From NCBI GenBank assembly GCA_049643405.1, contig JBARPX010000179.1, positions 1-55,818 of the forward strand: DNA of 55,818 nt, read 5' to 3'. Positions 15,952-24,676 of the stretch are shown one piece after another. The notes beneath the pieces are model-generated. The model made no database searches and was not told the DNA's origin. It saw nothing but the letters and a program-made list of their open reading frames with translations. Every line of letters starts with the position of its first letter. The stretch's first letter is position 1. This DNA comes from SM23-73-3 sp049643405 (GTDB lineage Bacteria > Zixibacteria > MSB-5A5 > SM1-73). A program made the position numbers and the translations under genes.

Positions 15952-16485
15952 TCAACCAGCTGATGAATTCTCCTGGCTATGATTCTTATTTGCCCACTTC
16001 CTCTCTATCACAAGTAACCTCTCAGATGGTTTCAGCCATTGAGCCTTTAGCAGGACCAGCAGAACAATGGCTGAGATGAATATCGCGACCAAGCCGCCTT
16101 CAACGCCAAAGCTGCCGCCAGTTACCACGTCCGGTCCCTTAACTTGGGTTAAGAAGAGATTGGCATTGGTCGACGTGCCGCTGACTTTCATGCCTGCAAT
16201 AGGTCCCTGAGCAAAATTCCAGGCCATGTGGAGCCCGATGGGTGTCCAAAGCGAACATGTCTTCAGATACGCAACTATATACAATAACCCATGAACAAAA
16301 AGAAAGATGCCTCCCAAAATTGAGAACGCGGGATTCACGAAACGGGCGAGAGAGAAGATAAGGCTGACGATTATGGAATCAGCCAGGGTACCGACCCCCT
16401 CACAGCAGGTCTGAAATGGATAGCCCGGGTGGAGAAGCTCTTCAAAACCCGGGAAGACCAATAAACTCGCAAGGAGCAGGAACAT
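15952..16485 (-). pseudogene. Truncated, degenerate CPBP intramembrane protease
   Basis: The 177-aa frame matches only the C-terminal half of a CPBP (Abi) family protease: 'FEELLHPGYPFQ' stands where active members have EExxFRG, 'SLIFSLARFVNPAFS' where they have SLxFxLxH, and 'LWTPIGLHMAWNFAQG' is the well-kept third motif. The conserved arginine of motif 1 and histidine of motif 2 are changed to non-ligand residues, and the 100 or more residues of N-terminal membrane helices are missing. No ribosome site precedes the Met at 16485. I read it as a decaying fragment. Active relatives process prenylated proteins or mediate bacteriocin self-immunity. Confidence 0.7.
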
Positions 16486-16602
16486 TCGGACCTCGTATGC
16501 GGCTTGGGACTTGCAACGAGATCAACTTGATACGACTAAAAGCAAAGTGATGATTCTAACTAATGTGGAAATTAGCTATAAATAGAATTTTGACATACAC
16601 CT

Positions 16603-16631
16603 CTTTCTAATATTTTTCTAACAGCGAACTT
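16603..16631 (+). repeat. 29-bp element shared with 13680-13708, copy 2
   Basis: CTTTCTAATAT, TTTTCTAACAG and CGAACTT align with the copy at 13680. The two flank the sigma/anti-sigma/CPBP block in the same orientation. This copy lies in the 448-bp gap 16486-16933, which otherwise holds only a tRNA scrap. Confidence 0.5.
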
Positions 16632-16729
16632 GCTTGTACTTCCATCAACTTGCACGAACTTAATGTATAGATAGGCAATGAGTTAGATGTATTTCTGTGG
16701 GATTGAGTAAGTTGTGCGAAATGGCAAGC

Positions 16730-16810
16730 GGAGACTCCCAGTCTCTCCGCCCCGCACCGTATGGTGCAGGGCTCCGCCATAAACCATGCGGTTCATGGCT
16801 CCGCTTTTTT
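16730..16810 (+). pseudogene. tRNA-Ser scrap with two CTCCGCC-flanked hairpins and terminator
   Basis: GGAGA (16730-16734) and TCCCAGTCTCTCCGCC (to 16752) correspond to the two ends of tRNA-Ser with the middle deleted. Then come two 27-base units, 16745-16771 and 16772-16798, each starting with CTCCGCC and carrying a hairpin (GCACC-GTAT-GGTGC; CCATG-CGGTT-CATGG), and a final CTCCGC plus T-run. The second unit equals the sequence behind the intact tRNA at 12163-12193. CTCCGCC is the tRNA acceptor end itself, so the hairpins look inserted with duplication of that end. Confidence 0.75.
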
Positions 16811-16933
16811 CTGCCTCAGGCAACCGACGATAATTCTTACTCGGTGGAAGATTATTTGGTCAGGAGCGCGGGACTCCTGAGCTAAGCACTGTGGGGCACC
16901 CGGCACCCGGATCGAGAAGGCCACCACATAGGG

Positions 16934-18310
16934 TTAAACCGGCTCCGTCGCGGGCACAGGGTGAGGAGTGTGATTGCGAAGATAAGCCAGATGGACACCC
17001 GCAACGGCTACGACCATTAGGAGCAGGGCGTAGGTGTCGAGCGCCGGATAGGTAAACCACAGCAACGGACTGCTTATGTCCCGGGTCATCACCGGGGAGT
17101 AGCAAAAGACACTTAGCAGCCATGCGACGACGATCAGGATGCGCCAGCGCCCGCCGTTCTCAATCTCACGGGAGTACTTCACGCCCACGGCTGCGCTCAG
17201 CAGCAGGATAGGGAAGTAGTAGTTCCAGCCGAGCAAAGAAGTGAGAAGCATCAAGGGACCGGCCAGAGCAAAACCGAGGTCCACCGCGATGTGATCGAAT
17301 CGTGACCGCGACCGATGCGCCAATTGGCCCATCAACGCTATGCCGGCCAGGCTGATCGTCAAGATGAGTCCGTGGAAAACAGTGGGCGAGTCCATCCAGG
17401 ACACGTTTTCCGATCCGCCAAGGATGGGGGCGAAGAGTCCAAGCAGCGAAGCGTTCCAGCCGGATCCGATCCAGGTGACGCCCTGCAGGATTTCGAGATA
17501 CCTTAGATGGGAGTCTATCCCCAGTGCCAGGGCCGCCCCGGAAGTACATGCGAGAACGGACAACCCGCATGCGGCGGACAGACGCCACCTGCGTAAGAAC
17601 AGAAACAGCAGCAAGTACATCCCGGTGAACGGCTTCAGACTGATTGCCAGCCCGCACAACACACCGCCGGCCACCTCGTGTCCGCGGCGAACCGCAATCC
17701 AGGCAGAGACAACCAAAAGATACAGAATCATCGAGAACTGGCCGAGGGTGAGTCCGATCAAGGTTGGAAACGAGCAGAACAGGGCATAGAGTAGAAGCGG
17801 CGTCTGAACCTGAGGCCCGGCCCAATGGGTAAGGATATTGCCGGTTTCGCGCGAGAGGCGAAGCGTGGCTGCCACCCCACAACCGACAGATAGAACAAGC
17901 CAGACCCAGTAGACCGTCCTGAAATCGAACCGCACGAGGGGTGCGAATACGAGAGTTTGAAACGGGGGGTTGAGATTCGGGTGGAAATTCTCGCGTGTTG
18001 TCGTCAACTCGGGCGGCATCGGGCCGAAGCTGGAGTAGGGGATTTCGTCGTAGATATCCCCGCCGTCGAGGTACTGTCTCGCCGACATGTAGAACTTGGC
18101 GAGATCCGTCACCCACGGCTGCTGCGCCTTGTGCCAGCTGATCCAGCCGTAACCCCATGCGAAGACCAGGCCGACGACAACGGCCAGCACGATCAGAGAG
18201 ATGCGACCCAGGTGCCGCAAGTCGTCATACTGGACATACCGCTTGGAACCGCGAGACGAACTCTTGCTTCCGACGTCTGCCGACTCTCCTGTAGGCTGAA
18301 TGTCGCTCAT
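16934..18310 (-). CDS. GT87-family (DUF2029) polyprenyl-sugar-dependent glycosyltransferase
   Basis: This 458-aa integral membrane protein has about ten hydrophobic segments. The N-terminal loop 'DLAKFYMSARQYLDGGDIYDE' region carries the acidic residue and aromatic-rich pattern of GT87 mannosyltransferases, which use polyprenyl-phosphate sugars on the outer face of the membrane. A hydrophilic head of about 35 residues precedes the first span. No ribosome site is clear before the ATG. The gene stands alone between the tRNA scrap and the kinase gene. Acceptor (glycan, lipid or protein) is unknown; the family assignment is reasonably firm from topology and the first-loop motif. Confidence 0.75.
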   Translation of the reverse strand: MSDIQPTGESADVGSKSSSRGSKRYVQYDDLRHLGRISLIVLAVVVGLVFAWGYGWISWHKAQQPWVTDLAKFYMSARQYLDGGDIYDEIPYSSFGPMPPELTTTRENFHPNLNPPFQTLVFAPLVRFDFRTVYWVWLVLSVGCGVAATLRLSRETGNILTHWAGPQVQTPLLLYALFCSFPTLIGLTLGQFSMILYLLVVSAWIAVRRGHEVAGGVLCGLAISLKPFTGMYLLLFLFLRRWRLSAACGLSVLACTSGAALALGIDSHLRYLEILQGVTWIGSGWNASLLGLFAPILGGSENVSWMDSPTVFHGLILTISLAGIALMGQLAHRSRSRFDHIAVDLGFALAGPLMLLTSLLGWNYYFPILLLSAAVGVKYSREIENGGRWRILIVVAWLLSVFCYSPVMTRDISSPLLWFTYPALDTYALLLMVVAVAGVHLAYLRNHTPHPVPATEPV

Positions 18311-18604
18311 CGAGATTTAAACACCATTCCGCAACGGGTCCAATCACGCCAACCGCGATCGGCAGCGGTAGGATAGCATGTTCGCAAGAAAAGTCAAGGG
18401 ATATGATCGGGACCGATAATCCCTTGCAGTCTCCTGTAGGAGCCGGCATGAATTTGGGACGAGCAATCCTGCATTTGGCGGGATATTGAGACTATTCTCG
18501 ACGCATCCAAGCGGTGTTTGAGAAGTTCTAAACCAGCCCCAAAATCCCCCCGATAGTGCATTGAACGCGAGGCTTAGACATGCTCTGTCGGGTTCTCCGT
18601 GGGT

Positions 18605-21600
18605 TCACCCGGACTGTCCAGCGTGTTCCCCGCTCTCCTTTTTCCGCGCATAATCAATGGTCTGTTCCAGGGACATGGCCCGACCTTCGTCCCATTCTTT
18701 GGCGAAAGCGCGTTCACCCAAAGCTGAACGCGTGCTGGAGATGGCCGCGTCGAGCTTCTCCTGTTTGGCGGGAGACGTCGGGGCGTTGATCTCCTCCCGC
18801 AAAGACTCTGCGGCACCGAGGAGTCGCGCGGCTCGCGCCGGCTCTTTGCAGGCGGCAGCCAAGGTGCCAAACCCTTCCAAGGAGTCCGCGATGTTCATCC
18901 GGTCACCGAGTTCCTGCCGGATGGCCAGGCTCTGTCCGTAGTATCTGTGGGCCCGGTCGGATTCACCCTGTCGTGCGGCCAGCTCACCCAAGCTGTGCAA
19001 AGACTCTGCGGTTCCCATAGGGTCCTGCCGATCGCGACGGTTCTGCAAGGCTTCCTCATGATAGGTCCGTGCCTGGGCATAGTTCCCCTGGTGTTCGGCC
19101 ACCACCCCCAGGCTGCTGAGGGAATCGGCCACTCCCATCACGTGCCCTACCTCCCGAAACAAGACTAAGCTCTCTTCGTAAGCCGTGCGCGCCCGGGCAT
19201 ACTCGCCTTGGGTGAGGTGGAGTTCGCCCAGGTTATGGAGAGAGACTGCTATGGCTCTTCGGTCTCCCATCTCGCGCCGGATGGCCAGGCTTTTCTGGTG
19301 ATATTCGCGTGACCCGACGTAGTCGCCCAGCTGCTGCGCCACGGCGCCCAGGTTGTTCAGGGACTGGGCCAACCCCAGGCTGTCGCCTACCTCCTGCCAG
19401 ATCGACAAACTCTCTTGGCCCAGTGCCAGTGCTTGTTCAAAGTCTCCCTGCCAGTGGGCCAGCCACCCGGTCCAGTCGAGTGCTCTGGCGCGGGCACCTG
19501 TTCGTGCGCCTGCTTCCGGACGAGCAAGGACTTCAGACAGAAGAGTACGCCCTTCGCTCCAACGCCCCCGGACATACCAGTATCGTCCCAGTGCGCCTGC
19601 CATCTCCAAGGCCAGCTGCGTGTCGGAGGAACTTCTCAGGCATCTGTCGAGCGTGGCGCGCAGGTTATCGTACTCCGCCTCCAGGCGCGAGACCCAGGCC
19701 GCCTGTTCCGGCCCGGTCAACTGACGCGCTGCCTCGTGGGCCAGATTGGAGAAGTAGTTCTGGTGCCGCCGCTGGACCTCCGCGTCCCCCTCCTCTTCGG
19801 CCAAACGGTCACGAGCATACTCCTGCACCGTACCCAGCATTCGGTAGCGCGCCTTTCCAGTTCCTCCTTCAGGCTCAGGTTCCATCTCCACCAGCGACTT
19901 GGCGACGAGGCGGGAATGCAGATCGATCACCGCTCCCTTCTCGATGCCATTCCCTGCGCATACCGCCTCGGCAGCATCGAGGGCCCAACCTCCTGCAAAC
20001 ACGGAAAGCCTGCAGAAGAGCTTCCGCTCGGCCCCGGAGAGCTGGTCGTAGCCCCAGTCGATCAGCGCGCGCAGGGTTTGGTGGTGCGGCAGCGCGGTCT
20101 TCTGGCCAGCGGTAAGCAGGCCGAAGCGGTCGTCTAAGCGCTTGGCAATCTCCTCCACGGGCAGCACGCTGACCCGTGCCGCGCCCAGTTCAAGAGCCAG
20201 GGGGATGCCGTCGAGACGCCGGCAGATCTGCACAACGGCCGGGGCATTCTCTGCGGTGAGGCTGAATCCCGTCTTCGCCGCGCTCGCGCGCTCGACGAAA
20301 AGTCGCACCGCTTCTATTTCGCTCAACTCTTCCACCGGAAGCCTAGCCTCCGCTACCGGGACGGCAAGCGGAGACAGGTGGTAGAGTACCTCCCCGGTGA
20401 TCCCCAGTCCCTCACGACTGGTGGTAAGAACGCGCAACTTGGGACATGCACGCATAAGTGCCTCGACCAGCGCCGCACAGGCGGAGACCAGATGCTCGCA
20501 GTTGTCGATGACCAGCAACAGGTTTCTGTCCTTCAGATAGTCGACCAGGGTTTGCGTAAGGGCCCGGTTGGGTTCCTCCTTCAATCCCAGGGCAATGGCC
20601 ACCGTCTGGGGTACCAGTGAGGCGTCCACCAGCGGCGCCAGTTCTACCAACCACACTCCGTCCGGGCAATCATCCAGGAGGTCCCAGCCAGCCTCCAGCG
20701 CCAGCCTGGTCTTGCCACACCCCGCGGCCCCGGTAAGGGTCAGCAGCCGGTTCTCGCCAAGCAGCTGCTTGATGTCCGTCATCTGCTGATCCCGGCCCAC
20801 GAAGCTGTTCAACTGAAGCGGAAGATTGCTGGGTTTGGAATAGGCCTCAGCTATCGACATGGACATGGTGGTTCCGGCCTCGGTATTTCCTTTGAGGGTC
20901 TTCAGATCGACCAGCAGATCGCCTGCGCGCTGGTAGCGCTCCTCCCGTCGCTTGGCCATCGCCTTGCTGACAATCCGCTGCAGGCCCATCCCCACCCCTT
21001 TGCGCAAGGCAGCAATCGGCTCCGCCTCCCGGTTCAAGATTGAATACACCATCCCCCCCTCATGTTCGCTTTTGAAGGGGAGTTGCCCGGTAAGCATTTC
21101 ATAAAGAACAACGCCGAGTGACCAGAGGTCTGATCGCTGATCGACATCTTCTCCACGCGCCTGCTCGGGAGACATGTAGGCCACCGTTCCCACGATAGTT
21201 CCAACTGTGGTCGGCTCGATCTGTCCGGCCAACTTGGCCAGACCGAAATCCACGATTTTTACCACTCCATCCTTGGTAACCATCACATTAGCCGGTTTGA
21301 CGTCCCGGTGAACGATTCCCTTTTCATGGGCTTTGGCCAGACCTTGGGCCAGTTGAATGGCGATGTCGGTGGCCTGGTCCGGTTTGAGTGCTCCACGTTT
21401 GATCTTCTTCTTTAACGTTTCACCTTCGTAGTATACCAGGACCATGAACATCCGGCCATCCTCGGTCTCATCGATTTCGTGAACGCTGCAGATGTTCGTA
21501 TGATCAAGGGCCGAGGCTGCCTGCGCCTCTTGGATGAAGCGCATCTTTGAGTCCGGATCCCGGGTTAACTCGGCCGGGAGAAACTTAAGCGCGACCGGGC

Positions 21601-21697
21601 GCTTGAGCTTGATATCTTCTCCCCGATAAACCACACCCACGGCTCCACCGCCGAGCTTCTCCAAAATCCTGTAATGAGAAACTGTTTTGCCGATCAT
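18605..21697 (-). CDS. Ser/Thr protein kinase - STAND ATPase - TPR protein
   Basis: The ATG at 21697 is chosen because GAGG lies a few bases upstream and the product then begins 'MIGKTVSHYRILEKLG', the common start of this kinase class. The 1030-aa protein has a complete Hanks kinase (1-270): Lys38, HRDVKPAN at 130-137, DFG at 150-152, 'YMSPEQA'. Next is a STAND/LuxR-type P-loop ATPase with Walker A 'GAAGCGKT' (323-330) and Walker B 'LLLVIDN' (393-399). From about 730 come at least five TPRs of 40 residues with the period 'LGLAQSLNNLGAVAQQLGDY'. There is no membrane span or DNA-binding domain. Such fusions probably couple ligand or partner binding by the TPRs to kinase output; targets are unknown. 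Confidence 0.88.
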   Translation of the reverse strand: MIGKTVSHYRILEKLGGGAVGVVYRGEDIKLKRPVALKFLPAELTRDPDSKMRFIQEAQAASALDHTNICSVHEIDETEDGRMFMVLVYYEGETLKKKIKRGALKPDQATDIAIQLAQGLAKAHEKGIVHRDVKPANVMVTKDGVVKIVDFGLAKLAGQIEPTTVGTIVGTVAYMSPEQARGEDVDQRSDLWSLGVVLYEMLTGQLPFKSEHEGGMVYSILNREAEPIAALRKGVGMGLQRIVSKAMAKRREERYQRAGDLLVDLKTLKGNTEAGTTMSMSIAEAYSKPSNLPLQLNSFVGRDQQMTDIKQLLGENRLLTLTGAAGCGKTRLALEAGWDLLDDCPDGVWLVELAPLVDASLVPQTVAIALGLKEEPNRALTQTLVDYLKDRNLLLVIDNCEHLVSACAALVEALMRACPKLRVLTTSREGLGITGEVLYHLSPLAVPVAEARLPVEELSEIEAVRLFVERASAAKTGFSLTAENAPAVVQICRRLDGIPLALELGAARVSVLPVEEIAKRLDDRFGLLTAGQKTALPHHQTLRALIDWGYDQLSGAERKLFCRLSVFAGGWALDAAEAVCAGNGIEKGAVIDLHSRLVAKSLVEMEPEPEGGTGKARYRMLGTVQEYARDRLAEEEGDAEVQRRHQNYFSNLAHEAARQLTGPEQAAWVSRLEAEYDNLRATLDRCLRSSSDTQLALEMAGALGRYWYVRGRWSEGRTLLSEVLARPEAGARTGARARALDWTGWLAHWQGDFEQALALGQESLSIWQEVGDSLGLAQSLNNLGAVAQQLGDYVGSREYHQKSLAIRREMGDRRAIAVSLHNLGELHLTQGEYARARTAYEESLVLFREVGHVMGVADSLSSLGVVAEHQGNYAQARTYHEEALQNRRDRQDPMGTAESLHSLGELAARQGESDRAHRYYGQSLAIRQELGDRMNIADSLEGFGTLAAACKEPARAARLLGAAESLREEINAPTSPAKQEKLDAAISSTRSALGERAFAKEWDEGRAMSLEQTIDYARKKESGEHAGQSG

Positions 21698-21722
21698 TTT
21701 GTCCTCAAAAGCTCCTCTCAGT

Positions 21723-21758
21723 GATACTCTGTCGAAAAACGATACTCTAGTGAAAAAC
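21723..21758 (-). repeat. Two 18-bp tandem repeats before the kinase gene
   Basis: GATACTCTGTCGAAAAAC and GATACTCTAGTGAAAAAC lie head to tail and a third partial GATA follows. They are 25-60 bases upstream of the kinase start, where an operator or promoter would be. Confidence 0.5.
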
Positions 21759-22111
21759 GATAAGTAACCGCTAAATATTGGTACGCACTTGGGGCGAAAC
21801 ATGTTCCAATCAGGCAGGCAGGCCCCATGCTGCGATCCCGTCTACTGTTTTTCGAACCGCCTCCGGCCCGTGAGATTTCAGGGATTCAGATTACGAAGAG
21901 CTTCCAGAGGCGTTTCACAGGGTCTGTTCTATAGTTCTGTGCTGCATCTGGTGGGTTCAAATGGGTCAAAGCAAAGCCCATGGCAGTAAATCTTTCCTGG
22001 CGGTCAGCGAGAGAAAGACGAGGAAGGAGTAGGTCAAAGCGGGCCAATCCGGTCTCATTGTTTTCTGTTTATTCGCGCCCCAGCACGCTCCCCGGACCTG
22101 GCCGAAATAAC

Positions 22112-22140
22112 TTGACATCTACAGATTTCTTTCGTAAAAT
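22112..22140 (+). promoter_or_regulatory. Sigma70-type promoter of the moaA operon
   Basis: TTGACA (22112-22117) and TAAAAT (22135-22140) are separated by exactly 17 bp. Transcription would start near 22147, about 25 bases before the moaA ATG, which supports the short form of moaA. The rest of the gap from 21698 holds nothing else I recognise. Confidence 0.7.
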
Positions 22141-22171
22141 CAAAGAACGAATTCGCAGCCTCGGGAGCATG

Positions 22172-23149
22172 ATGGCGGAACTCAAGGACTCGTACGGCCG
22201 CAAAATTAGCTACCTCAGGATCTCGGTTACGGATAAGTGCAATCTGAGGTGCCGCTATTGCGTGTCAGGGAAGAAGTTCGTCCTCAAGAAGAGGGAGGAG
22301 ATACTCTCTCTTGAGGAATCGGAGAGAATAGCCCGCGTCGGGGCTACCCTGGGAATCACCAAAATACGTTTCACCGGGGGAGAGCCTCTGCTCCGAAAAG
22401 GAATTGACTACCTGATTGAGAAGGTCTCAGCCACGCCGGGCATCAGTGACGTTTCCCTGACCACCAACGGCACATTGCTGAAGGAGTACGCAGTCAGGCT
22501 AAGGGAGTCGGGACTCAAGCGAATAAACATAAGTCTTGACACCCTGAATCCCACGAAATTCGAGAAGATGACCGGGACGAACCTGTGGCCACGGGTGATG
22601 TCAGGGATCGAGGAGGCCCTGATTCGTTTTGACAAGGTCAAACTCAATGTGGTGGCCATTCGAGGAACGAACGACGATGAGATTCTGGATTTCGTGAAGT
22701 TCGTCGCGGACAAGCCAATAGGTCTTCGCTTTATAGAATTCATGCCCATTGGGGACAACGGGTGGAAGCCGGATCAATTCCTCTCTTCCTCCTTCGTAAA
22801 AAATCGAATTGAGAGAGAATGCGAGTTGAAGAAAATCGACCAACGTTCCCGGAGCGACTCGGCTGAATTATATCAGATAGATGGTTTCGAGGGGACTTTG
22901 GGGTTCATCTCCGCTATTACTCACGGCTTCTGTAAGAACTGCAATAGGCTTAGGCTGACCGCGGATGGCTTTCTGAAACCCTGTCTTTCCTCCGAAGTCG
23001 AAATAGACATCAAATCGGAAATGCGCGGTGGGGCAAGTGACGATGAACTGGCGCAGCTTTTTATGAAGGCTTTAGCTTTGAAGCCCAGGGAGCACAATCT
23101 GCTGGGGGAAAATGGAACCAAGAGGAGAATGTTTCAGATAGGTGGATAG
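22172..23149 (+). CDS. moaA: GTP 3',8-cyclase (radical SAM)
   Basis: MoaA uses two Fe-S clusters and S-adenosylmethionine to rearrange GTP in the first step of molybdopterin synthesis. The 325-aa product has the SAM-cluster cysteines Cys23, Cys27 and Cys30 ('CNLRCRYC'), the glycine-rich 'FTGGEPLLRKG', the C-terminal substrate-cluster cysteines in 'CKNCNRLRLTADGFLKPC', and the conserved terminal Gly-Gly. The ATG at 22172 (or 22169) is preferred over upstream frame because the promoter ends at 22140 and homologous sequence starts here; GGGAG lies four bases upstream. One base separates its stop from the moaC start. Identification is secure. Confidence 0.96.
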   Translation: MAELKDSYGRKISYLRISVTDKCNLRCRYCVSGKKFVLKKREEILSLEESERIARVGATLGITKIRFTGGEPLLRKGIDYLIEKVSATPGISDVSLTTNGTLLKEYAVRLRESGLKRINISLDTLNPTKFEKMTGTNLWPRVMSGIEEALIRFDKVKLNVVAIRGTNDDEILDFVKFVADKPIGLRFIEFMPIGDNGWKPDQFLSSSFVKNRIERECELKKIDQRSRSDSAELYQIDGFEGTLGFISAITHGFCKNCNRLRLTADGFLKPCLSSEVEIDIKSEMRGGASDDELAQLFMKALALKPREHNLLGENGTKRRMFQIGG

Positions 23150-23150
23150 G

Positions 23151-23636
23151 ATGAAGAACAGAGGCCACTGGGACGAAAAGGGTGAGGTGAGGATGGTGGA
23201 TGTGGGAGAGAAGAAGATCACAAAAAGAGAGGCTAAAGCCCACGCTGCGGTGAGGATGAGCCCGGATACAATGGCTTTGGTGCGACAAGGAAAGATCCCC
23301 AAAGGGGACGTCTTAACCTGCGCCAAGATCGCGGGAATACTGGCAGCCAAGAATACGCATCATATGATTCCGATGTGCCATCCTCTGCCTGTCAATTGGG
23401 TTGATCTCAGGTTCACGCTCAATGACGCCAAAAGCCGGATAGAGATAGAATCAGAGGTGAGAGTCGAAGCCAAGACCGGTGTGGAGATGGAAGCTTTGGC
23501 GGCTGCGGCGGTTTCAGCATTGACAATCTATGATATGTGCAAAGGAATCGACAAAGAGATGGAGATCTCGGAGATATATCTTGAGAAGAAGAGTGGTGGG
23601 AGAAGTGGAACTTATAAGAGAAAATCGGGGAAGTGA
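23151..23636 (+). CDS. moaC: Cyclic pyranopterin monophosphate synthase
   Basis: MoaC converts the MoaA product to cyclic pyranopterin monophosphate. The 161-aa length is normal. Conserved stretches 'KGDVLTCAKIAGILAAKNT', 'HHMIPMCHPLPV' and 'GVEMEALAAAAVSALTIYDM' followed by 'CKGID' contain the active-site lysine, histidines, aspartate and cysteine region. The ATG at 23151 follows an AGGTGG sequence overlapping the end of moaA; a GTG nine bases earlier is a weaker start. The moaA and moaC genes are nearly adjoining and must share a transcript. No moaD or moaE is present in the window, so dithiolene formation is encoded elsewhere. Confidence 0.96.
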   Translation: MKNRGHWDEKGEVRMVDVGEKKITKREAKAHAAVRMSPDTMALVRQGKIPKGDVLTCAKIAGILAAKNTHHMIPMCHPLPVNWVDLRFTLNDAKSRIEIESEVRVEAKTGVEMEALAAAAVSALTIYDMCKGIDKEMEISEIYLEKKSGGRSGTYKRKSGK

Positions 23637-23637
23637 A

Positions 23638-24072
23638 ATGGGAGAAATCCTCGCTGTTTGCACAAGCAAAGACAAGGGTGAAAAGAAAACACCGGTCGAA
23701 AGCGTCTTGTTGAAGGAGGAGTGGGGGATAGAGGGGGATGCGCACGCAGGGAATTGGCCCAGGCAGGTGAGCCTGTTGGCTTCCGAGAGCATACAGAAGA
23801 TGAAGGACAAAGGTTTGTTATTGGGCGCCGGAGACTTTGCCGAGAATATCACCACTTCGGGTATCGACCTTCCGAAACTGAAGATCGGAACTAAGCTGAT
23901 CTTGGGAGATCAGATCGAACTTGAGATCACCCAGATTGGGAAAGAATGTCATAACGGTTGCGCTATCTTCCAGCAGGTCGGTTTTTGCGTTATGCCCAAG
24001 GAGGGGATCTTTGCCAGAGTGTTGAAGGGTGGAACTGTGCGCCAGGGGGATCAAATAAGGATAGTGGGATGA
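23638..24072 (+). CDS. MOSC-domain protein
   Basis: The 144-aa protein is one MOSC domain (the fold named for the Moco sulfurase C-terminus). It shows 'WGIEGDAHAG' and 'RQVSLLASESIQ', the usual first half, 'GDFAENITTSGIDL', and the conserved cysteine context 'GKECHNGCAIF'. Stand-alone MOSC proteins in molybdenum operons are thought to bind or carry the cofactor or sulfur. The ATG lies one base after the moaC stop and its own stop overlaps the mog/moaB ATG (ATGA), so translation is probably coupled through the operon. The family is clear; the biochemical step is inferred. Confidence 0.9.
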   Translation: MGEILAVCTSKDKGEKKTPVESVLLKEEWGIEGDAHAGNWPRQVSLLASESIQKMKDKGLLLGAGDFAENITTSGIDLPKLKIGTKLILGDQIELEITQIGKECHNGCAIFQQVGFCVMPKEGIFARVLKGGTVRQGDQIRIVG

Positions 24073-24566
24073 TTCGAGTAGCGGTAATCACAGTCAGTGA
24101 CAAAGGCTACGCCGGGGAAAGGGAGGATGAAAGCGGAAGGGTGCTGAAGGAGTTGGTGAAGAAACTACCGGGAGAAGTGTCTCACTACGAGATAATGCCC
24201 GACGAGAAAGTGATTATCAAAGAGAAGTTGACAGCTTGCTGTGATCAGCTTAAAGTAGACTTAATTCTTACCACAGGAGGAACCGGATTCTCACCGAGAG
24301 ACGTTACCCCGGAGGCAACCCTGGAGGTGATAGAGAAGAGGGCTCCGGGATTATCAGAGGCCATGAGAATGGAGAGCTTGAAAATCACTCCCAGAGCCAT
24401 GCTCTCGCGCGCCGAGGCAGGGATTAGAGGGAGAACTCTGATCGTTAATCTGCCCGGAAGTCCGAAGGCAGCCAAAGAATGTTTCCTGGCGGTTTTGCCG
24501 GCTCTGTCTCACGGAATCGAGATACTACAGGGGAAAACCGGTGAGTGTGCTGAAGAGATGAAATAA
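24069..24566 (+). CDS. mog: Molybdopterin adenylyltransferase / MoaB-like protein
   Basis: The 165-aa protein is of the MogA/MoaB fold, which adenylylates molybdopterin before metal insertion. The signature 'LILTTGGTGFSPRDVTPEAT' and the later 'GRTLIVNLPGSPKAA' are present with the catalytic aspartates in 'PRDVTPE'. The start overlaps the MOSC gene stop by four bases. It works upstream of MoeA, encoded at 27329. I cannot separate Mog from MoaB by sequence alone, but the function in the pathway is the same in organisms with either protein. The Moco/Tuco riboswitch begins about 15 bases after its stop. Confidence 0.9.
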   Translation: MIRVAVITVSDKGYAGEREDESGRVLKELVKKLPGEVSHYEIMPDEKVIIKEKLTACCDQLKVDLILTTGGTGFSPRDVTPEATLEVIEKRAPGLSEAMRMESLKITPRAMLSRAEAGIRGRTLIVNLPGSPKAAKECFLAVLPALSHGIEILQGKTGECAEEMK

Positions 24567-24580
24567 ACTGTGAAAACATA

Positions 24581-24676
24581 TTCTCCGAGCTGTCCTTCCT
24601 AAGAAGAGATTTATGGAGGGCAGCCGATAGGGTGTGGCTGGAAACGGCCACGCCTCCCGCATTCGGAAAGGAGAGA
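24581..24676 (+). ncRNA. Moco/Tuco-family riboswitch aptamer
   Basis: The outer stem pairs TTCTCCGA (24581-24588) with TCGGAAAGGAGA (24663-24674). A second helix joins GCTGTCCTTCC with GGAGGGCAGC, and a third pairs GGTGTGGC with GCCACGCC around a GGAAAC loop. The 3' core CGCCTCCCGCATTCGGAAAG closely follows the conserved core of the E. coli moaA leader (CGCCTCCCGTATCTGGAAAG). The element is compact, with no obvious extra P3 arm; by published reasoning such P3-less forms are associated with the tungsten cofactor. Its place directly before tungstate-transporter genes agrees. Ligand preference is inference. Confidence 0.85.

Noticed and set aside
11366..16933. Insertion sequence or integrase that mobilised the tRNA-Ser pieces
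   Set aside because: No transposase, integrase or REP-associated transposase frame is visible; only the GIY-YIG genes are candidates.
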